Source: Paraburkholderia antibiotica
GTDB lineage: Bacteria > Pseudomonadota > Gammaproteobacteria > Burkholderiales > Burkholderiaceae
Assembly: GCF_012927125.1 (NCBI RefSeq)
Contig: NZ_JABBFZ010000035.1
Coordinates: 1-39,267 of the forward strand
Length of the DNA: 39,267 nt
Direction: 5' to 3'
Numbering within the stretch: the first letter of the stretch is position 1; every line of letters starts with the position of its first letter. Below are positions 1 through 8,373 of this stretch, piece by piece. The position numbers were made by a program, and so were the translations under genes. Under the pieces are notes generated by a model. It was not told where the DNA came from and did not search any database. It worked only from the letters and a program-made list of their open reading frames with translations.

Positions 1-74
1 GCTTTAATCCCACTCTCGCCTTGCAAATATGCGTCTACCAACCGCTGCTTGAACCGTTCGTCGTACTTCGCCAT
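1..74 (-). CDS. IS3-family transposase OrfA, N-terminal fragment (cut by window edge)
   Basis: Reading leftward from the ATG at 74 gives MAKYDERFKQRLVDAYLQGE and a few more residues before the window ends. This is typical of the N-terminus of IS3-family OrfA proteins, which begin a helix-turn-helix that binds the terminal repeats. In this family OrfA is normally joined to the DDE catalytic OrfB by programmed -1 frameshifting; that part is outside the window. The only Shine-Dalgarno-like stretch before the ATG, GGGGTG, lies in the 3' arm of the hairpin at 81-118. Confidence 0.75.
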   Translation of the reverse strand, partial: MAKYDERFKQRLVDAYLQGESGIK

Positions 75-80
75 GAAAAA

Positions 81-118
81 CACCCCAAAGGTTGGATCAG
101 TGTCCAACTTTTGGGGTG
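81..118 (-). repeat. 16-bp inverted repeat (hairpin) just upstream of the transposase start
   Basis: Arms at 81-96 and 103-118 pair at 15 of 16 positions around a 6-nt loop. On a transcript entering the element from outside, the hairpin would end 6 nt before the OrfA ATG and would include the GGGGTG that is the likely ribosome-binding site. Elements such as IS10 and IS50 use hairpins in this way to block expression from read-through transcripts; the role here is inferred. Confidence 0.7.
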
Positions 119-222
119 CAGTTCATCACGGCCGTTTTTTTATTTCACGCGCAAACGCGCGGCGCCCTGCCCGGCGTGCCGCTAGCCGGGCACACCCACC
201 TCGGCCTCGCTATCCCACAAGC

Positions 223-1104
223 TTAGCGCGCCGGCATCAACCGCTGCACGACCCAGCCGCCGAACACGTTGACCGCGAGCCCCGCCATCACCAGCAACGC
301 CCCGGCCACCTGCAGCGTGGAAAGACGCTCGCCGAGCAATAGCGAAGCCGACGCGAGCCCGACGATCGGCACCAGCAGCGAGAACGGCGCGACCTGGCTC
401 GCCGGATAACGCGACAGCAGCCGGCTCCACAGGCTATAGCCGACCAGCGTCGCGATAAAGGCGAGATAGACGACCGCGAAAATGGACATCGCGCTGATGC
501 CGGTCAGCGCGGCGGCGATCTCGTGCGGCCCTTCGAACACGAACGACGCCGCGAAAAACGGCAGCGGCGGAATCAGGCTGCCCCACACAACGAGCCCGAC
601 CAGATCGATCTTGCCGACCTTCTTCGTGACGATATTGCCGAGCGCCCACATGCACGCCGCGCACAGCGTCAGTACGAAGCCGGCGAGCGACATCGAGTGG
701 CCGCCTTGCAGGCCGATCACCGCGAGCCCGGCCGCCGCGACCAACAGACCCACGACGTTCCGCAGGCGGAAGCGCTCGTGCAGGAACAGCGCCGCGAAGA
801 TCAGCGTGAAAAACGCCTGCGCCTGCAACACCAGCGATGCCAGTCCGGCCGGCATGCCGACGTACATCGCCGAGAACAGGAACGCGAACTGTCCGAACGA
901 GATCGTCGCGCCGTAGGCGAACAGCCAGCGCCACGGCATCTGCGGACGTTTGACGAAAAACACCGCCGGCACCGCGGCGAGCGTGAAGCGCAGTGCGCCG
1001 AGCAGCATCGGCGGCACGCCATGCAGGCCCACCTTGATCACGACGAAATTGACGCCCCACGCGACCACGACGATAAGCGCGAGCAGCAGATCCCTGGGCG
1101 ACAT
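223..1104 (-). CDS. eamA: O-acetylserine/cysteine exporter, EamA (DMT) family
   Basis: A 293-residue inner-membrane protein with about ten hydrophobic segments and the two internal EamA repeats of drug/metabolite transporters. Stretches such as VVAWGVNFVVIKVGLH near the N-terminus and GMPAGLASLVLQAQAFFT in the middle closely match my recollection of E. coli EamA (YdeD), which exports cysteine and O-acetylserine. The ATG at 1104 was chosen because it has a GGAG ribosome-binding site and starts exactly where family members start; a longer open frame to 1317 adds a non-conserved arginine/proline-rich stretch. It is transcribed divergently from the pirin gene. Substrate is inferred from similarity; another amino-acid metabolite is possible. 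Confidence 0.82.
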   Translation of the reverse strand: MSPRDLLLALIVVVAWGVNFVVIKVGLHGVPPMLLGALRFTLAAVPAVFFVKRPQMPWRWLFAYGATISFGQFAFLFSAMYVGMPAGLASLVLQAQAFFTLIFAALFLHERFRLRNVVGLLVAAAGLAVIGLQGGHSMSLAGFVLTLCAACMWALGNIVTKKVGKIDLVGLVVWGSLIPPLPFFAASFVFEGPHEIAAALTGISAMSIFAVVYLAFIATLVGYSLWSRLLSRYPASQVAPFSLLVPIVGLASASLLLGERLSTLQVAGALLVMAGLAVNVFGGWVVQRLMPAR

Positions 1105-1440
1105 CCCGGTCTCCGTGAATAAGAATTCGATCCGGCAGTGTAGCGGACGCGGCGGCGCGGAGTAGAAGCGGAGTAGAAGCGGAGTAGACACGGGATAGAC
1201 GCGCGGAAGGCGTAGGCAGGTGCCGTGCGCCGCGCGGGCCGGGTGCGTCCGCCCGTGACCACGGCCCATGACGCGTGCCATCGCGCTTGTGCATTGCGCA
1301 GGCCCATTCCCGCTCACTCATTACGATGACCGGTTGCGCGCGCTCATGGCGCCCCACGCCGTTACCGTCGGCCGCCCGCGACGCGCAGTAGAATCGCCCA
1401 TTGAATCCTCTCTCCTTCCACTCTTCCGTCGAGCCTGCCC
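1105..1440. other. Divergent intergenic region between eamA and the pirin gene
   Basis: This 336-bp stretch must hold the promoters of both genes. Long open frames run through it on both strands, but they are arginine/proline-rich GC artefacts. The only structured element seen is the triple 11-bp repeat at 1157-1189. No convincing -35/-10 pair was found by eye. Confidence 0.5.
1157..1189. repeat. Three tandem copies of an 11-bp unit
   Basis: The unit GCGGAGTAGAA occurs at 1157-1167 and 1168-1178, and a third copy at 1179-1189 differs only in its last base. It lies 53 bp upstream of the eamA start codon, so it probably sits in the 5' untranslated or promoter region of eamA. Confidence 0.8.
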
Positions 1441-2316
1441 ATGAGTTCCTCGATCAAAGCCGTTCTGAAACCGCATTTGCGCGACATCGGCAATCTGGCC
1501 GTGCGGCGTGTGCTGCCGGCGATGGCAGCGCGCCTCGTTGGCCCGTTCATCTTCTTCGACCACATGGGCCCCGCGACCCTCGAACCGGGCGTCGGCCTCG
1601 ACGTGCGCCCGCACCCGCATATCGGCCTCGCGACCGTCACCTATCTGTTCGACGGCGCGATCATGCATCGCGACAGCCTCGGCTCGGCGCAGAAGATCGT
1701 CCCCGGCGACGTCAACTGGATGACGGCCGGACACGGCATCGTCCATTCGGAGCGCACGCCGCCGGAAGACCGCGCGCGCGGCCAGACCATCCACGGCATC
1801 CAGACCTGGATCGCGCTGCCGCTCGCCGACGAGGACACTGAGCCGTCGTTCGCGCATCACGCGGCCGCGACGCTGCCGGTCGTCGAGCGCAATGGTGTGA
1901 CGCTGCGCGTGATCGCGGGCACCGCGTTCGGCGCGGTGTCGCCGGTGGCGACGTTCTCGGGCACGCTCTACGTCGCCGCCGACTTCACGCCGGGCAGCGC
2001 GTTCGCGCTCGAACCGGAACACGAGGAACGCGGCGTGTATCTGGTCGATGGCGATCTCGAAATTGACGGCACACCGCTCGAAGTCGGCCAGATGGCCGTG
2101 CTCGCGCTCGACGAAACGGTCACGCTGGCCAGCACGCACGGCGCGCGCGTGATGCTGCTCGGCGGCGAGAAGCTCGACGGCGAACGCTTTATCGAATGGA
2201 ATTTCGTCGCGAGTTCGCGCGAGAAGATCGAGGCCGCGAAGCTCGCGTGGACGAATCAGGAAATGGGCCACGTGCCCGGCGAAACCGAATGGATTCCGCT
2301 GCCGGTGCGCAAATAA
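1441..2316 (+). CDS. Pirin family protein (bicupin)
   Basis: 291 residues with a pirin N-terminal cupin followed by a pirin C-terminal cupin. The four metal ligands of the family are visible: H58 and H60 in VRPHPHIGLAT, and H102 and E104 in GIVHSERTPP. Pirins bind Fe(II) in the first cupin; some (for example YhhW) have quercetin dioxygenase activity, and others act as redox-sensing or enzyme-regulating partners. The protein is longer than the roughly 230-residue YhhW type, matching the full-length eukaryote-like form. The start is the first ATG of the conserved frame; no strong ribosome-binding site precedes it. It stands alone between the divergent eamA and the co-directional cnoX, so the context does not fix its substrate. 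Confidence 0.88.
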   Translation: MSSSIKAVLKPHLRDIGNLAVRRVLPAMAARLVGPFIFFDHMGPATLEPGVGLDVRPHPHIGLATVTYLFDGAIMHRDSLGSAQKIVPGDVNWMTAGHGIVHSERTPPEDRARGQTIHGIQTWIALPLADEDTEPSFAHHAAATLPVVERNGVTLRVIAGTAFGAVSPVATFSGTLYVAADFTPGSAFALEPEHEERGVYLVDGDLEIDGTPLEVGQMAVLALDETVTLASTHGARVMLLGGEKLDGERFIEWNFVASSREKIEAAKLAWTNQEMGHVPGETEWIPLPVRK

Positions 2317-2419
2317 AGGCAAGCAAAGGCACGCGGCTTGCCTATACGCGAAGACCCACATTGAATTGACGTGATTCGGCCCCAACTGGGTGCCTACCGT
2401 ATTTATCGACGAGGACGCA

Positions 2420-3268
2420 ATGGACACCACTCTGGCCACTTTCGAACAGGACGTCATCAAGGCGTCGATCCTCGCCCCGGTGCTGGTCGATTTCTGGGCG
2501 CCGTGGTGCGGCCCCTGCAAGAGTCTCGGCCCGATGCTGGAAAAGCTCGAAGCCGAAGCCGCCGGCAAATGGAAGCTCGTCAAGGTCAACGTCGACGAGA
2601 ATCACGAACTCGCGGCGCACTTCCAGGTGCGCAGCATTCCGCACGTGATCGCGTTCGCCGAAGGCCAGGCGGTCGATCAGTTCGTCGGCGTGCTGACCGA
2701 AGGACAGCTGCGCGAGTTCATCGAACGATTGGTGCCGCAGGGCGCGCCGGCCGCTCGCGTCGAAGCGCAGACCGCGCTCGCCGAGGGCCGCCGCGACGAC
2801 GCCTACGACCTGCTGCAGGCGGCGCTCGCCTACGACCCGGGTTTCGACGATGCGCGCATGGACCGCATCGAGCTGCTGCTCGAAGACAACCGCATCGACG
2901 AGGCGCGCAACGAAGTCGATCTGCTGTCGCCGAAAACGACGCAAGGCATCGACGCGCGCTTCAACGCGATCAAGACCCGGCTCGACGCGGTCGACGCCGC
3001 CGCGGACCTGCCGCCCACCGATGCGCTCGAAGCGCGCGTCGCCGGCAACCCCGACGATCTCGAAGCACGCTTCGATCTCGCCAGCGCGCTGATCGCGCGG
3101 CGCAAATACGCGGACGCGCTCGAACATCTGCTCGCGATCGTGCAGCGCGACCGTGCGTTCCGCGACGATATCGGCCGCAAGACGATGCTATCGGTGTTCG
3201 ATCTGGCCGCGCATCAGCCGGAGCTGGTGTCGCAGTGGCGGCGCAAGCTGAGCGCGTCGTTGTATTGA
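2420..3268 (+). CDS. cnoX: Chaperedoxin CnoX (YbbN), thioredoxin domain plus TPR repeats
   Basis: 282 residues: a thioredoxin fold (about residues 1-110) with the active-site motif WCGPC (C30, C33) and the cis-proline stretch SIPHVIAF, followed by a helical tetratricopeptide-like half. This is the CnoX/YbbN architecture, a stress holdase that hands clients to GroEL and protects cysteines from oxidation. The E. coli protein lacks the CxxC pair, whereas this one keeps it and should therefore also have oxidoreductase activity, as in alpha-proteobacterial CnoX. The ATG at 2420 has GAGG five bases upstream; an in-frame ATG at 2390 would add ten non-conserved residues. It converges on tcdA. Confidence 0.88.
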   Translation: MDTTLATFEQDVIKASILAPVLVDFWAPWCGPCKSLGPMLEKLEAEAAGKWKLVKVNVDENHELAAHFQVRSIPHVIAFAEGQAVDQFVGVLTEGQLREFIERLVPQGAPAARVEAQTALAEGRRDDAYDLLQAALAYDPGFDDARMDRIELLLEDNRIDEARNEVDLLSPKTTQGIDARFNAIKTRLDAVDAAADLPPTDALEARVAGNPDDLEARFDLASALIARRKYADALEHLLAIVQRDRAFRDDIGRKTMLSVFDLAAHQPELVSQWRRKLSASLY

Positions 3269-3360
3269 GCGGTTCGTTGGTCGTTATTGATTGTTCGAGG
3301 GATGGGCGGCGGGTTTGGAATACCGTCGCCTGAACCGGCGCGGCGTCCATCAACCACCCA

Positions 3361-4218
3361 CTAAGCCGCCGCTTTCTTCCCCAACTCCCGCAACACGTAG
3401 GCCGCCGCCGCAAATCCGAAGCTCGCGGTCACGCACACGCTCGAACCGAACCCCGCGCAATTCAGACCGACCGGCCCCGCATGGCCCGGCGACGTGCTGA
3501 CGTGCTCGGTTTCCATATCGACATCGCAAACCGCTGCTTCCGGATAGATCAGCGGCTCGTCCGAATACACCGCGCTGACTTTGAACTTCGCCTTCGGCCC
3601 GCGCGGAAAACCGTGCTGCTTGCGCAACTGGCCGCGTACCTTCGACAGCAACGGGTCCTGGATCGTCAACGCGAGATCGTCGATGCGGATGCGCGTCGGG
3701 TCGAGCTGGCCGCCCGCGCCGCCCACCGTGATCAACGGCTGCTTGCGCTCGACGCACCACGCGATCAGCGCGGTTTTGGTGCGCACGCTGTCGATCGCAT
3801 CGATCACGTAGTCGAAGCCGCCGCCGAGCGTCGCCGCGAAATTGTCCGGCTCGACGAAGTCTTCGATCAGCCGCACGTCGCAGTACGGATTGATCGCCGC
3901 GATGCGCTCGGCCATCGCCTCGACCTTCGGTTTTCCGTAGTTGCCGTCGAGCGCGTGAATCTGCCGGTTCGTATTGCTTTCGGCCACGTTGTCGAGATCG
4001 ATCAGCGTCAGGGTGCCGACCGCGCTGCGCGCCAGCGCCTCGGCAACCCACGAGCCCACCCCGCCGATGCCGATCACCGCGACGTGCGCCCCCTCGAACG
4101 CGGCAAGCGCGGGCGCGCCGTACAGACGCGCGATGCCGCCGAAACGGCGCGCGCGGTCGGCGATTTCATTCGCGTCGAGGCTGGTAGTAAGATCGGATTG
4201 CGCGGTGGTGCTGGACAT
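3361..4218 (-). CDS. tcdA: tRNA threonylcarbamoyladenosine dehydratase TcdA (CsdL)
   Basis: 285 residues of the E1/ThiF/MoeB adenylyltransferase superfamily. The N-terminal helix RRFGGIARLYG precedes the nucleotide-binding motif VIGIGGVGSWVAEALARS (about residues 48-65), then LIDLDNVAESNTNRQ and DAIDSVRTK, all characteristic of TcdA. The enzyme uses ATP to cyclise t6A at tRNA position 37 to ct6A. The hydrophobic C-terminal segment (GSSVCVTASFGFAAAAYVLR) matches the membrane-associating tail of family members. The ATG at 4218 gives the family's usual N-terminus; the open frame upstream is non-conserved. It is divergent from pdxH. Confidence 0.9.
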   Translation of the reverse strand: MSSTTAQSDLTTSLDANEIADRARRFGGIARLYGAPALAAFEGAHVAVIGIGGVGSWVAEALARSAVGTLTLIDLDNVAESNTNRQIHALDGNYGKPKVEAMAERIAAINPYCDVRLIEDFVEPDNFAATLGGGFDYVIDAIDSVRTKTALIAWCVERKQPLITVGGAGGQLDPTRIRIDDLALTIQDPLLSKVRGQLRKQHGFPRGPKAKFKVSAVYSDEPLIYPEAAVCDVDMETEHVSTSPGHAGPVGLNCAGFGSSVCVTASFGFAAAAYVLRELGKKAAA

Positions 4219-4533
4219 GATGGCAGGACTCGAAAACACGGGCGGAACGAAGAAAACATGAGCGCCGCGCATAAGGCTGGCGCGCGCAGCCCGTATTTTG
4301 CCTGAATGCGTCACCGCCGCTTCGGCTTCGCCGCGAGCAGGCGCATCGGTTACCTGAGCCTGCGCCGCATCGGTGGCGCGGCGGCGCGCCGGAGTGCGGC
4401 GATGCAACGTGGTCGCGTTGCCGGAATACCGCCTGGCGGGCGTACCATCCGCCGCGCATTCGCTTGACGTAGCCGCGCGCAAAAAGTTGGCTCCTTAGCT
4501 ATACTGGCCCTACTGTAGCGTTCGCATAAGAAC
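4219..4533. other. Divergent intergenic region tcdA/pdxH
   Basis: 315 bp that must contain both promoters. The only recognisable element is a -10-like TATACT at 4500-4505, 28 bp before the pdxH start, without a good -35 at the right spacing (TTGACG at 4464-4469 is too far away). Nothing conserved is seen in the open frames crossing it. Confidence 0.45.
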
Positions 4534-5175
4534 ATGATCTCTCTTGCCGAGCTTCGTAAAAATTATTCGCTGGGCTCACTGGACGTTGCCGACGTCGACC
4601 ACGATCCGTTCCGTCAATTCGACACGTGGTTTCAACAGGCGGTCGACGCCAGGCTGCCCGAACCGAATGCCATGACGCTGGCCACGGTCGACGCGCGTGG
4701 CCGGCCTTCGGCACGCATCGTGCTCATCAAGGGTGTCGACGAGCGAGGGTTCGTTTTCTTCACCAATTACGAGAGCCGCAAGGGTCGCGAACTGAGCGCG
4801 AATCCGCATGCGAGCCTGCTGTTCCACTGGATCGAACTCGAGCGCCAGGTGCGCATCGAGGGCCGCGTCGTGCAGACGAGCGCGGCAGACAGCGACGCCT
4901 ACTTCGCGTCGCGTCCGCTCGGCTCGCGCATCGGCGCGTGGGCATCGAATCAGAGTCAGGTGATTGAAAGCCGCTCGCAACTCGAAGTACGCGAACGCGA
5001 AATCAGCCTGCAATACGGCGACAATCCTCCGCGTCCGCCGCACTGGGGTGGCTACCGTCTGGTGCCCGACGCGATCGAATTCTGGCAAGGACGCCCGTCG
5101 CGTCTGCACGACCGCCTGCTGTTCACGCGCGCGGACGAAGGCAGCGCCTGGCAGATCGCGCGCCTGTCGCCCTGA
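4534..5175 (+). CDS. pdxH: Pyridoxine/pyridoxamine 5'-phosphate oxidase
   Basis: 213 residues, the usual length for PdxH. Characteristic segments are present: PNAMTLATVDARGRPSARIV with the FMN-phosphate-binding region, FFTNYESRKGRELSANPHAS, LERQVRIEGRV, FASRPLGSRIGAWASNQSQ and the C-terminal HWGGYRLVPDAIEFWQGR. It oxidises pyridoxine or pyridoxamine 5'-phosphate to pyridoxal 5'-phosphate using FMN and O2, the last step of vitamin B6 supply and salvage. Product PLP is the cofactor of kynureninase encoded in this window, but no regulatory link is visible. The start codon is the first ATG of the conserved frame. Confidence 0.97.
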   Translation: MISLAELRKNYSLGSLDVADVDHDPFRQFDTWFQQAVDARLPEPNAMTLATVDARGRPSARIVLIKGVDERGFVFFTNYESRKGRELSANPHASLLFHWIELERQVRIEGRVVQTSAADSDAYFASRPLGSRIGAWASNQSQVIESRSQLEVREREISLQYGDNPPRPPHWGGYRLVPDAIEFWQGRPSRLHDRLLFTRADEGSAWQIARLSP

Positions 5176-5317
5176 CCCGATGGATGATGCCGGCGCGTGC
5201 TGCCCGACGTAGGCGGCATCCGCCGGTCGGATTGCGTTGCGCGGCCCGCGGAATGCGCCGTGCGTCGTCGCGATCCACACAAGCTTTGCTTTAAATCAAC
5301 GAACACGGAGAGATCAC

Positions 5318-6532
5318 ATGTTCTGGGAGAAGAAGCTGGCGCAGTGGGTTGATGAGGTCAAATCCAAAGCCGATCTACCCGCACGCCTCGTGCTGTGGGA
5401 CGGTCAGCAACACGACTTTGGGCGGTTCGCCGCGCCCCAGGTCACGCTACACGTGAAGAGCGCTACCGCGCTGCCCTATCTGCTCGAACCGAGCCTCGAC
5501 AATCTCGGCGAGGCCTACGTGAAGGGCAAGATCGACATCGAAGGCAAGCTGTCGGACATCATCAATATCAGCTATCAGCTCGCGCGAAGCACCGTGACGA
5601 GCGCGGGCAAACTGGCGCGCGTGCGACGCTACTTCAATCACTCGAAGACGTCGGATAAAAAAGCGATCCAGTATCACTACGACGTGTCCAACGAGTTCTA
5701 CAAGCTGTGGCTCGACGAGAACATGGTCTACTCGTGCGCGTACTTCGAGACCGGCACCGAAGATCTCGCCACCGCGCAGCTGAAGAAAATCGATCACATT
5801 CTGACCAAAATCCAGCTCCAGCCCGGCCAGCGTCTGCTCGACATCGGCTGCGGTTGGGGCGCGCTGGTGCTGCGAGCGGCGCAGAAGTTCGGCGCGAAAT
5901 GCGTCGGCGTCACGCTGTCGCAAAACCAGTTCGACCTCGCGACCGCGCGGGTCAAGGCTGCGGGCCTCGAAAACCATATCGAGATCCGCCTGCAGGATTA
6001 TCGCGACGTGCAGGGGCAGTTTGATCGCATCACCAGCGTCGGCATGTTCGAGCACGTCGGCCGCAAGAATCTGCCCGGCTATTTCCAGAAGATGCACGAT
6101 CTGCTCGCCGACGACGGCGTCGCGATGAACCACGGCATCACCTCGAGCGACGCCGATAGCGGCGAAACCGCGCTGGGCGGCGGCGAGTTCATCGACCGCT
6201 ACGTGTTTCCGGACGGCGAGCTGCCGCACATCAGCCTCGCGCTCGAATCGATGCAGCGCGGCGGGCTCGAACCGGTTGACGTCGAAAGCCTGCGCCGTCA
6301 CTATGCGCACACGCTCGAGATCTGGGCCGAGAATTTCGAAGCCCATGCGGAAGAAGCCCGCAAGCTCGTCGACGACGAAAAATTCCGCATCTGGCGCGTG
6401 TATCTGGCCGGCTGCGCGTATGCATTCGAAAACGACGACGTGTCGATCTTCCAGGTGGTATGCCGCAAAGCCGGCCGCAGCGCGAAAAACCTGCCGTGGT
6501 CGCGCCGCTACATGTACGAAAAACCGCTGTGA
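5318..6532 (+). CDS. cfa: Cyclopropane-fatty-acyl-phospholipid synthase-like SAM methyltransferase
   Basis: 404 residues of the CFA synthase family. A helical N-terminal domain (about 1-110) precedes the methyltransferase domain with IQYHYDVSNEFYKLWLDENM, YSCAYF (C140, aligned with the E. coli active-site cysteine), the SAM motif LLDIGCGWGALVLRAAQKFG (about 173-192) and ITSVGMFEHVG. These enzymes add a methylene group from SAM to unsaturated acyl chains of membrane phospholipids, usually in stationary phase or under acid stress. The ATG at 5318 has GGAG eight bases upstream; the longer open frame from 5237 has no ribosome-binding site. Another fatty-acyl methyl-transfer product cannot be excluded. 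Confidence 0.88.
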   Translation: MFWEKKLAQWVDEVKSKADLPARLVLWDGQQHDFGRFAAPQVTLHVKSATALPYLLEPSLDNLGEAYVKGKIDIEGKLSDIINISYQLARSTVTSAGKLARVRRYFNHSKTSDKKAIQYHYDVSNEFYKLWLDENMVYSCAYFETGTEDLATAQLKKIDHILTKIQLQPGQRLLDIGCGWGALVLRAAQKFGAKCVGVTLSQNQFDLATARVKAAGLENHIEIRLQDYRDVQGQFDRITSVGMFEHVGRKNLPGYFQKMHDLLADDGVAMNHGITSSDADSGETALGGGEFIDRYVFPDGELPHISLALESMQRGGLEPVDVESLRRHYAHTLEIWAENFEAHAEEARKLVDDEKFRIWRVYLAGCAYAFENDDVSIFQVVCRKAGRSAKNLPWSRRYMYEKPL

Positions 6533-6602
6533 CGCGCTTGCGTCGCGGCGACGTGCAGGGCGAGCCGCCGCGGCGCAATCCTGAACAGCAGACCGGACAT
6601 CG

Positions 6603-8159
6603 ATGGACCAGAGCGGGACGAACGAGGTTGACAAGCCGTTGAACGACAATGGCGGCAATGCGGATCAGGCAGCCGACGACGGCCTGCAGTTCGATCTGTT
6701 CGGGATGCCGGTGGAGGCCGCGGTGCAAGCCGTGCCGGCATCGGCTTCCGCGCCGGCGGGCAAAGCCGCTGCGCTCTCATCGGAACCGCACGCCGATACC
6801 GATGCGGATAGCGACACGGTCGCAACCCCAGGCGCTCCGCTCCAACCCGAGCGCAAACGCGCCCCCAGAAACACGCAAGCCAGCGCCGTCGCCTCGCTCT
6901 GGGAAGAAGACGAAGACAACGCGGCCGCTACAACGTCAGCCGAGTCTCACGCCCCACCACCTGCTCCCGCCGAAGCCCCGAAAAAACGCCGCGGCCGCGA
7001 AATCCTCGCCGCGCCGCCATCGCCCGAACTGCTCGCGCTCGGCGCGCAACTGCCGCCGCAAGTCCACCTCGGCACATCGACATGGTCGTTTCCGGGCTGG
7101 AGCGGCATCGTCTATGGCGACGACTACAGCAACAGCAAGCTCTCGCGCGAAGGCCTCAGCGCGTACGGCGCGCATCCGCTGCTGAAGACGGTCAGCATCG
7201 ACCGCTCGTTCTACCAGGCGCTGACCGTCACCGAATACCTGCGCTACGCGCAGCAGGTGCCCGAGCACTTCCGCTTCATCGTCAAGGCGCCGATGACGAT
7301 CACCGATGCCACCGTGCGCGCCGAACGCGGCGAGCCGGTGTCGCTGAATCCGTGCTTTCTGAACGCGCAAATGGCGATCGACGATTTCGTCACGCCCTGC
7401 ATCGAAGGGCTCGGCGTAAAAGCCGGCGCGCTGGTGTTCCAGTTTTCGCCGCTGCCGGATCAGATGCTCGCGCAGCCGGCGGTGTTTATCGAGCGTCTCG
7501 GGGAGTTTTTCAACGCGCTGCCCCAGTTGCCCGACGGCAGTTGCTACGCGATCGAGATTCGCGACGCGAGTCTGCTGACGCCGCGCTTCATCCGCATGCT
7601 GAAGGCGGTGGGCGTGCGCTATTGCGTCGGGATTCATGCGCGGATGCCCGATCCGCTGCGTCAGGCGGCGGCACTCGCGCTGCTCGACGGCGAGCCGGCT
7701 GGCCCGCTGATCGTGCGCTGGAGTCTGCACGGCGGCTTCAAATACGAACAGGCGAAGGCGAAGTACGAGCCGTTCAATCGGCTCGTCGACGAAGATCCGG
7801 CGACGCGGGCCTCGCTCGCCGAACTGGCCGCGCGTTATGCGCTGGCCGGTCAACCGGTGGTGATCGCGGTCAACAACAAGGCAGAGGGATCGGCGCCGCT
7901 CAGTTGTGTGAAGCTGGCTGCGGAGATTGTCGACGCGTACGCTCGGCTTAATCACGGACGCGAGGCGAATGGCGAGAACGTGCCGACGGAAGCCGCATCG
8001 GACGTCGACGCACCGAGGCCGGAACCCCGGCACGAAGACGCGGCGCCAGATGAAAACCATGACGGAAGCGACGGCGAGAACCACAGCGAAAGCGAAAGCG
8101 GCGGCGAGAACTGCGGCGAAAGCGGCAGCGAAGATCGAAGCAGCGCCGCACGGGAATAA
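6603..8159 (+). CDS. DUF72 (YecE-like) protein with long low-complexity N- and C-terminal extensions
   Basis: 518 residues. The core, about residues 150-450, is the DUF72 TIM-barrel-like domain, beginning PPQVHLGTSTWSFPGWSGIVY with VSIDRSFYQALT, FRFIVKAP, LVFQFSPLP and IVRWSLHGGFKYEQAK. Biochemical function of the family is unknown. Two flanking regions are unusual: an N-terminal segment of about 150 residues rich in Ala, Pro and acidic residues, and a C-terminal tail of about 60 residues with imperfect GEN/GES/SES repeats (DNA repeats around 8064-8133). Typical YecE proteins are about 250-300 residues, so the extensions are real additions if the start at 6603 is right. A shorter start closer to the barrel cannot be ruled out. 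It follows cfa by 70 bp on the same strand. Confidence 0.8.
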   Translation: MDQSGTNEVDKPLNDNGGNADQAADDGLQFDLFGMPVEAAVQAVPASASAPAGKAAALSSEPHADTDADSDTVATPGAPLQPERKRAPRNTQASAVASLWEEDEDNAAATTSAESHAPPPAPAEAPKKRRGREILAAPPSPELLALGAQLPPQVHLGTSTWSFPGWSGIVYGDDYSNSKLSREGLSAYGAHPLLKTVSIDRSFYQALTVTEYLRYAQQVPEHFRFIVKAPMTITDATVRAERGEPVSLNPCFLNAQMAIDDFVTPCIEGLGVKAGALVFQFSPLPDQMLAQPAVFIERLGEFFNALPQLPDGSCYAIEIRDASLLTPRFIRMLKAVGVRYCVGIHARMPDPLRQAAALALLDGEPAGPLIVRWSLHGGFKYEQAKAKYEPFNRLVDEDPATRASLAELAARYALAGQPVVIAVNNKAEGSAPLSCVKLAAEIVDAYARLNHGREANGENVPTEAASDVDAPRPEPRHEDAAPDENHDGSDGENHSESESGGENCGESGSEDRSSAARE

Positions 8160-8373
8160 GCGGCACTAACCGGCCGCAGGACGGCCATGAAACAGCGGCA
8201 ACCGAATGGCGGACCGACCGCAGCTACTCAGCGGGAAGCGGGCAAGAAGCGGGCACCAAGCGACGAGAAGCGGCCGGAAGCCACACACAGCAAGCGGCAG
8301 TGGCGACAACAACGCCTCACTCACCCAGCCACCCGCCGCCCCGCCCGACTCCCACACCTCGCCCTCAGCCCCC

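Larger units (their letters stand above)
1..125 (-). mobile_element. End of an IS3-family insertion sequence (left terminus, element continues outside window)
   Basis: The stretch ending at 125 reads inward on the minus strand as TGAACTGCACCCCAAAAGTT, which looks like the terminus of IS3-family (IS150/IS407-like) elements. It is followed 50 bp in by the start codon of an OrfA-type transposase. Only this end is inside the window, so completeness and the target duplication cannot be judged. The element lies 97 bp beyond the stop codon of eamA and does not interrupt it. The family call rests on the terminus plus the OrfA N-terminus; subgroup is uncertain. Confidence 0.75.
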
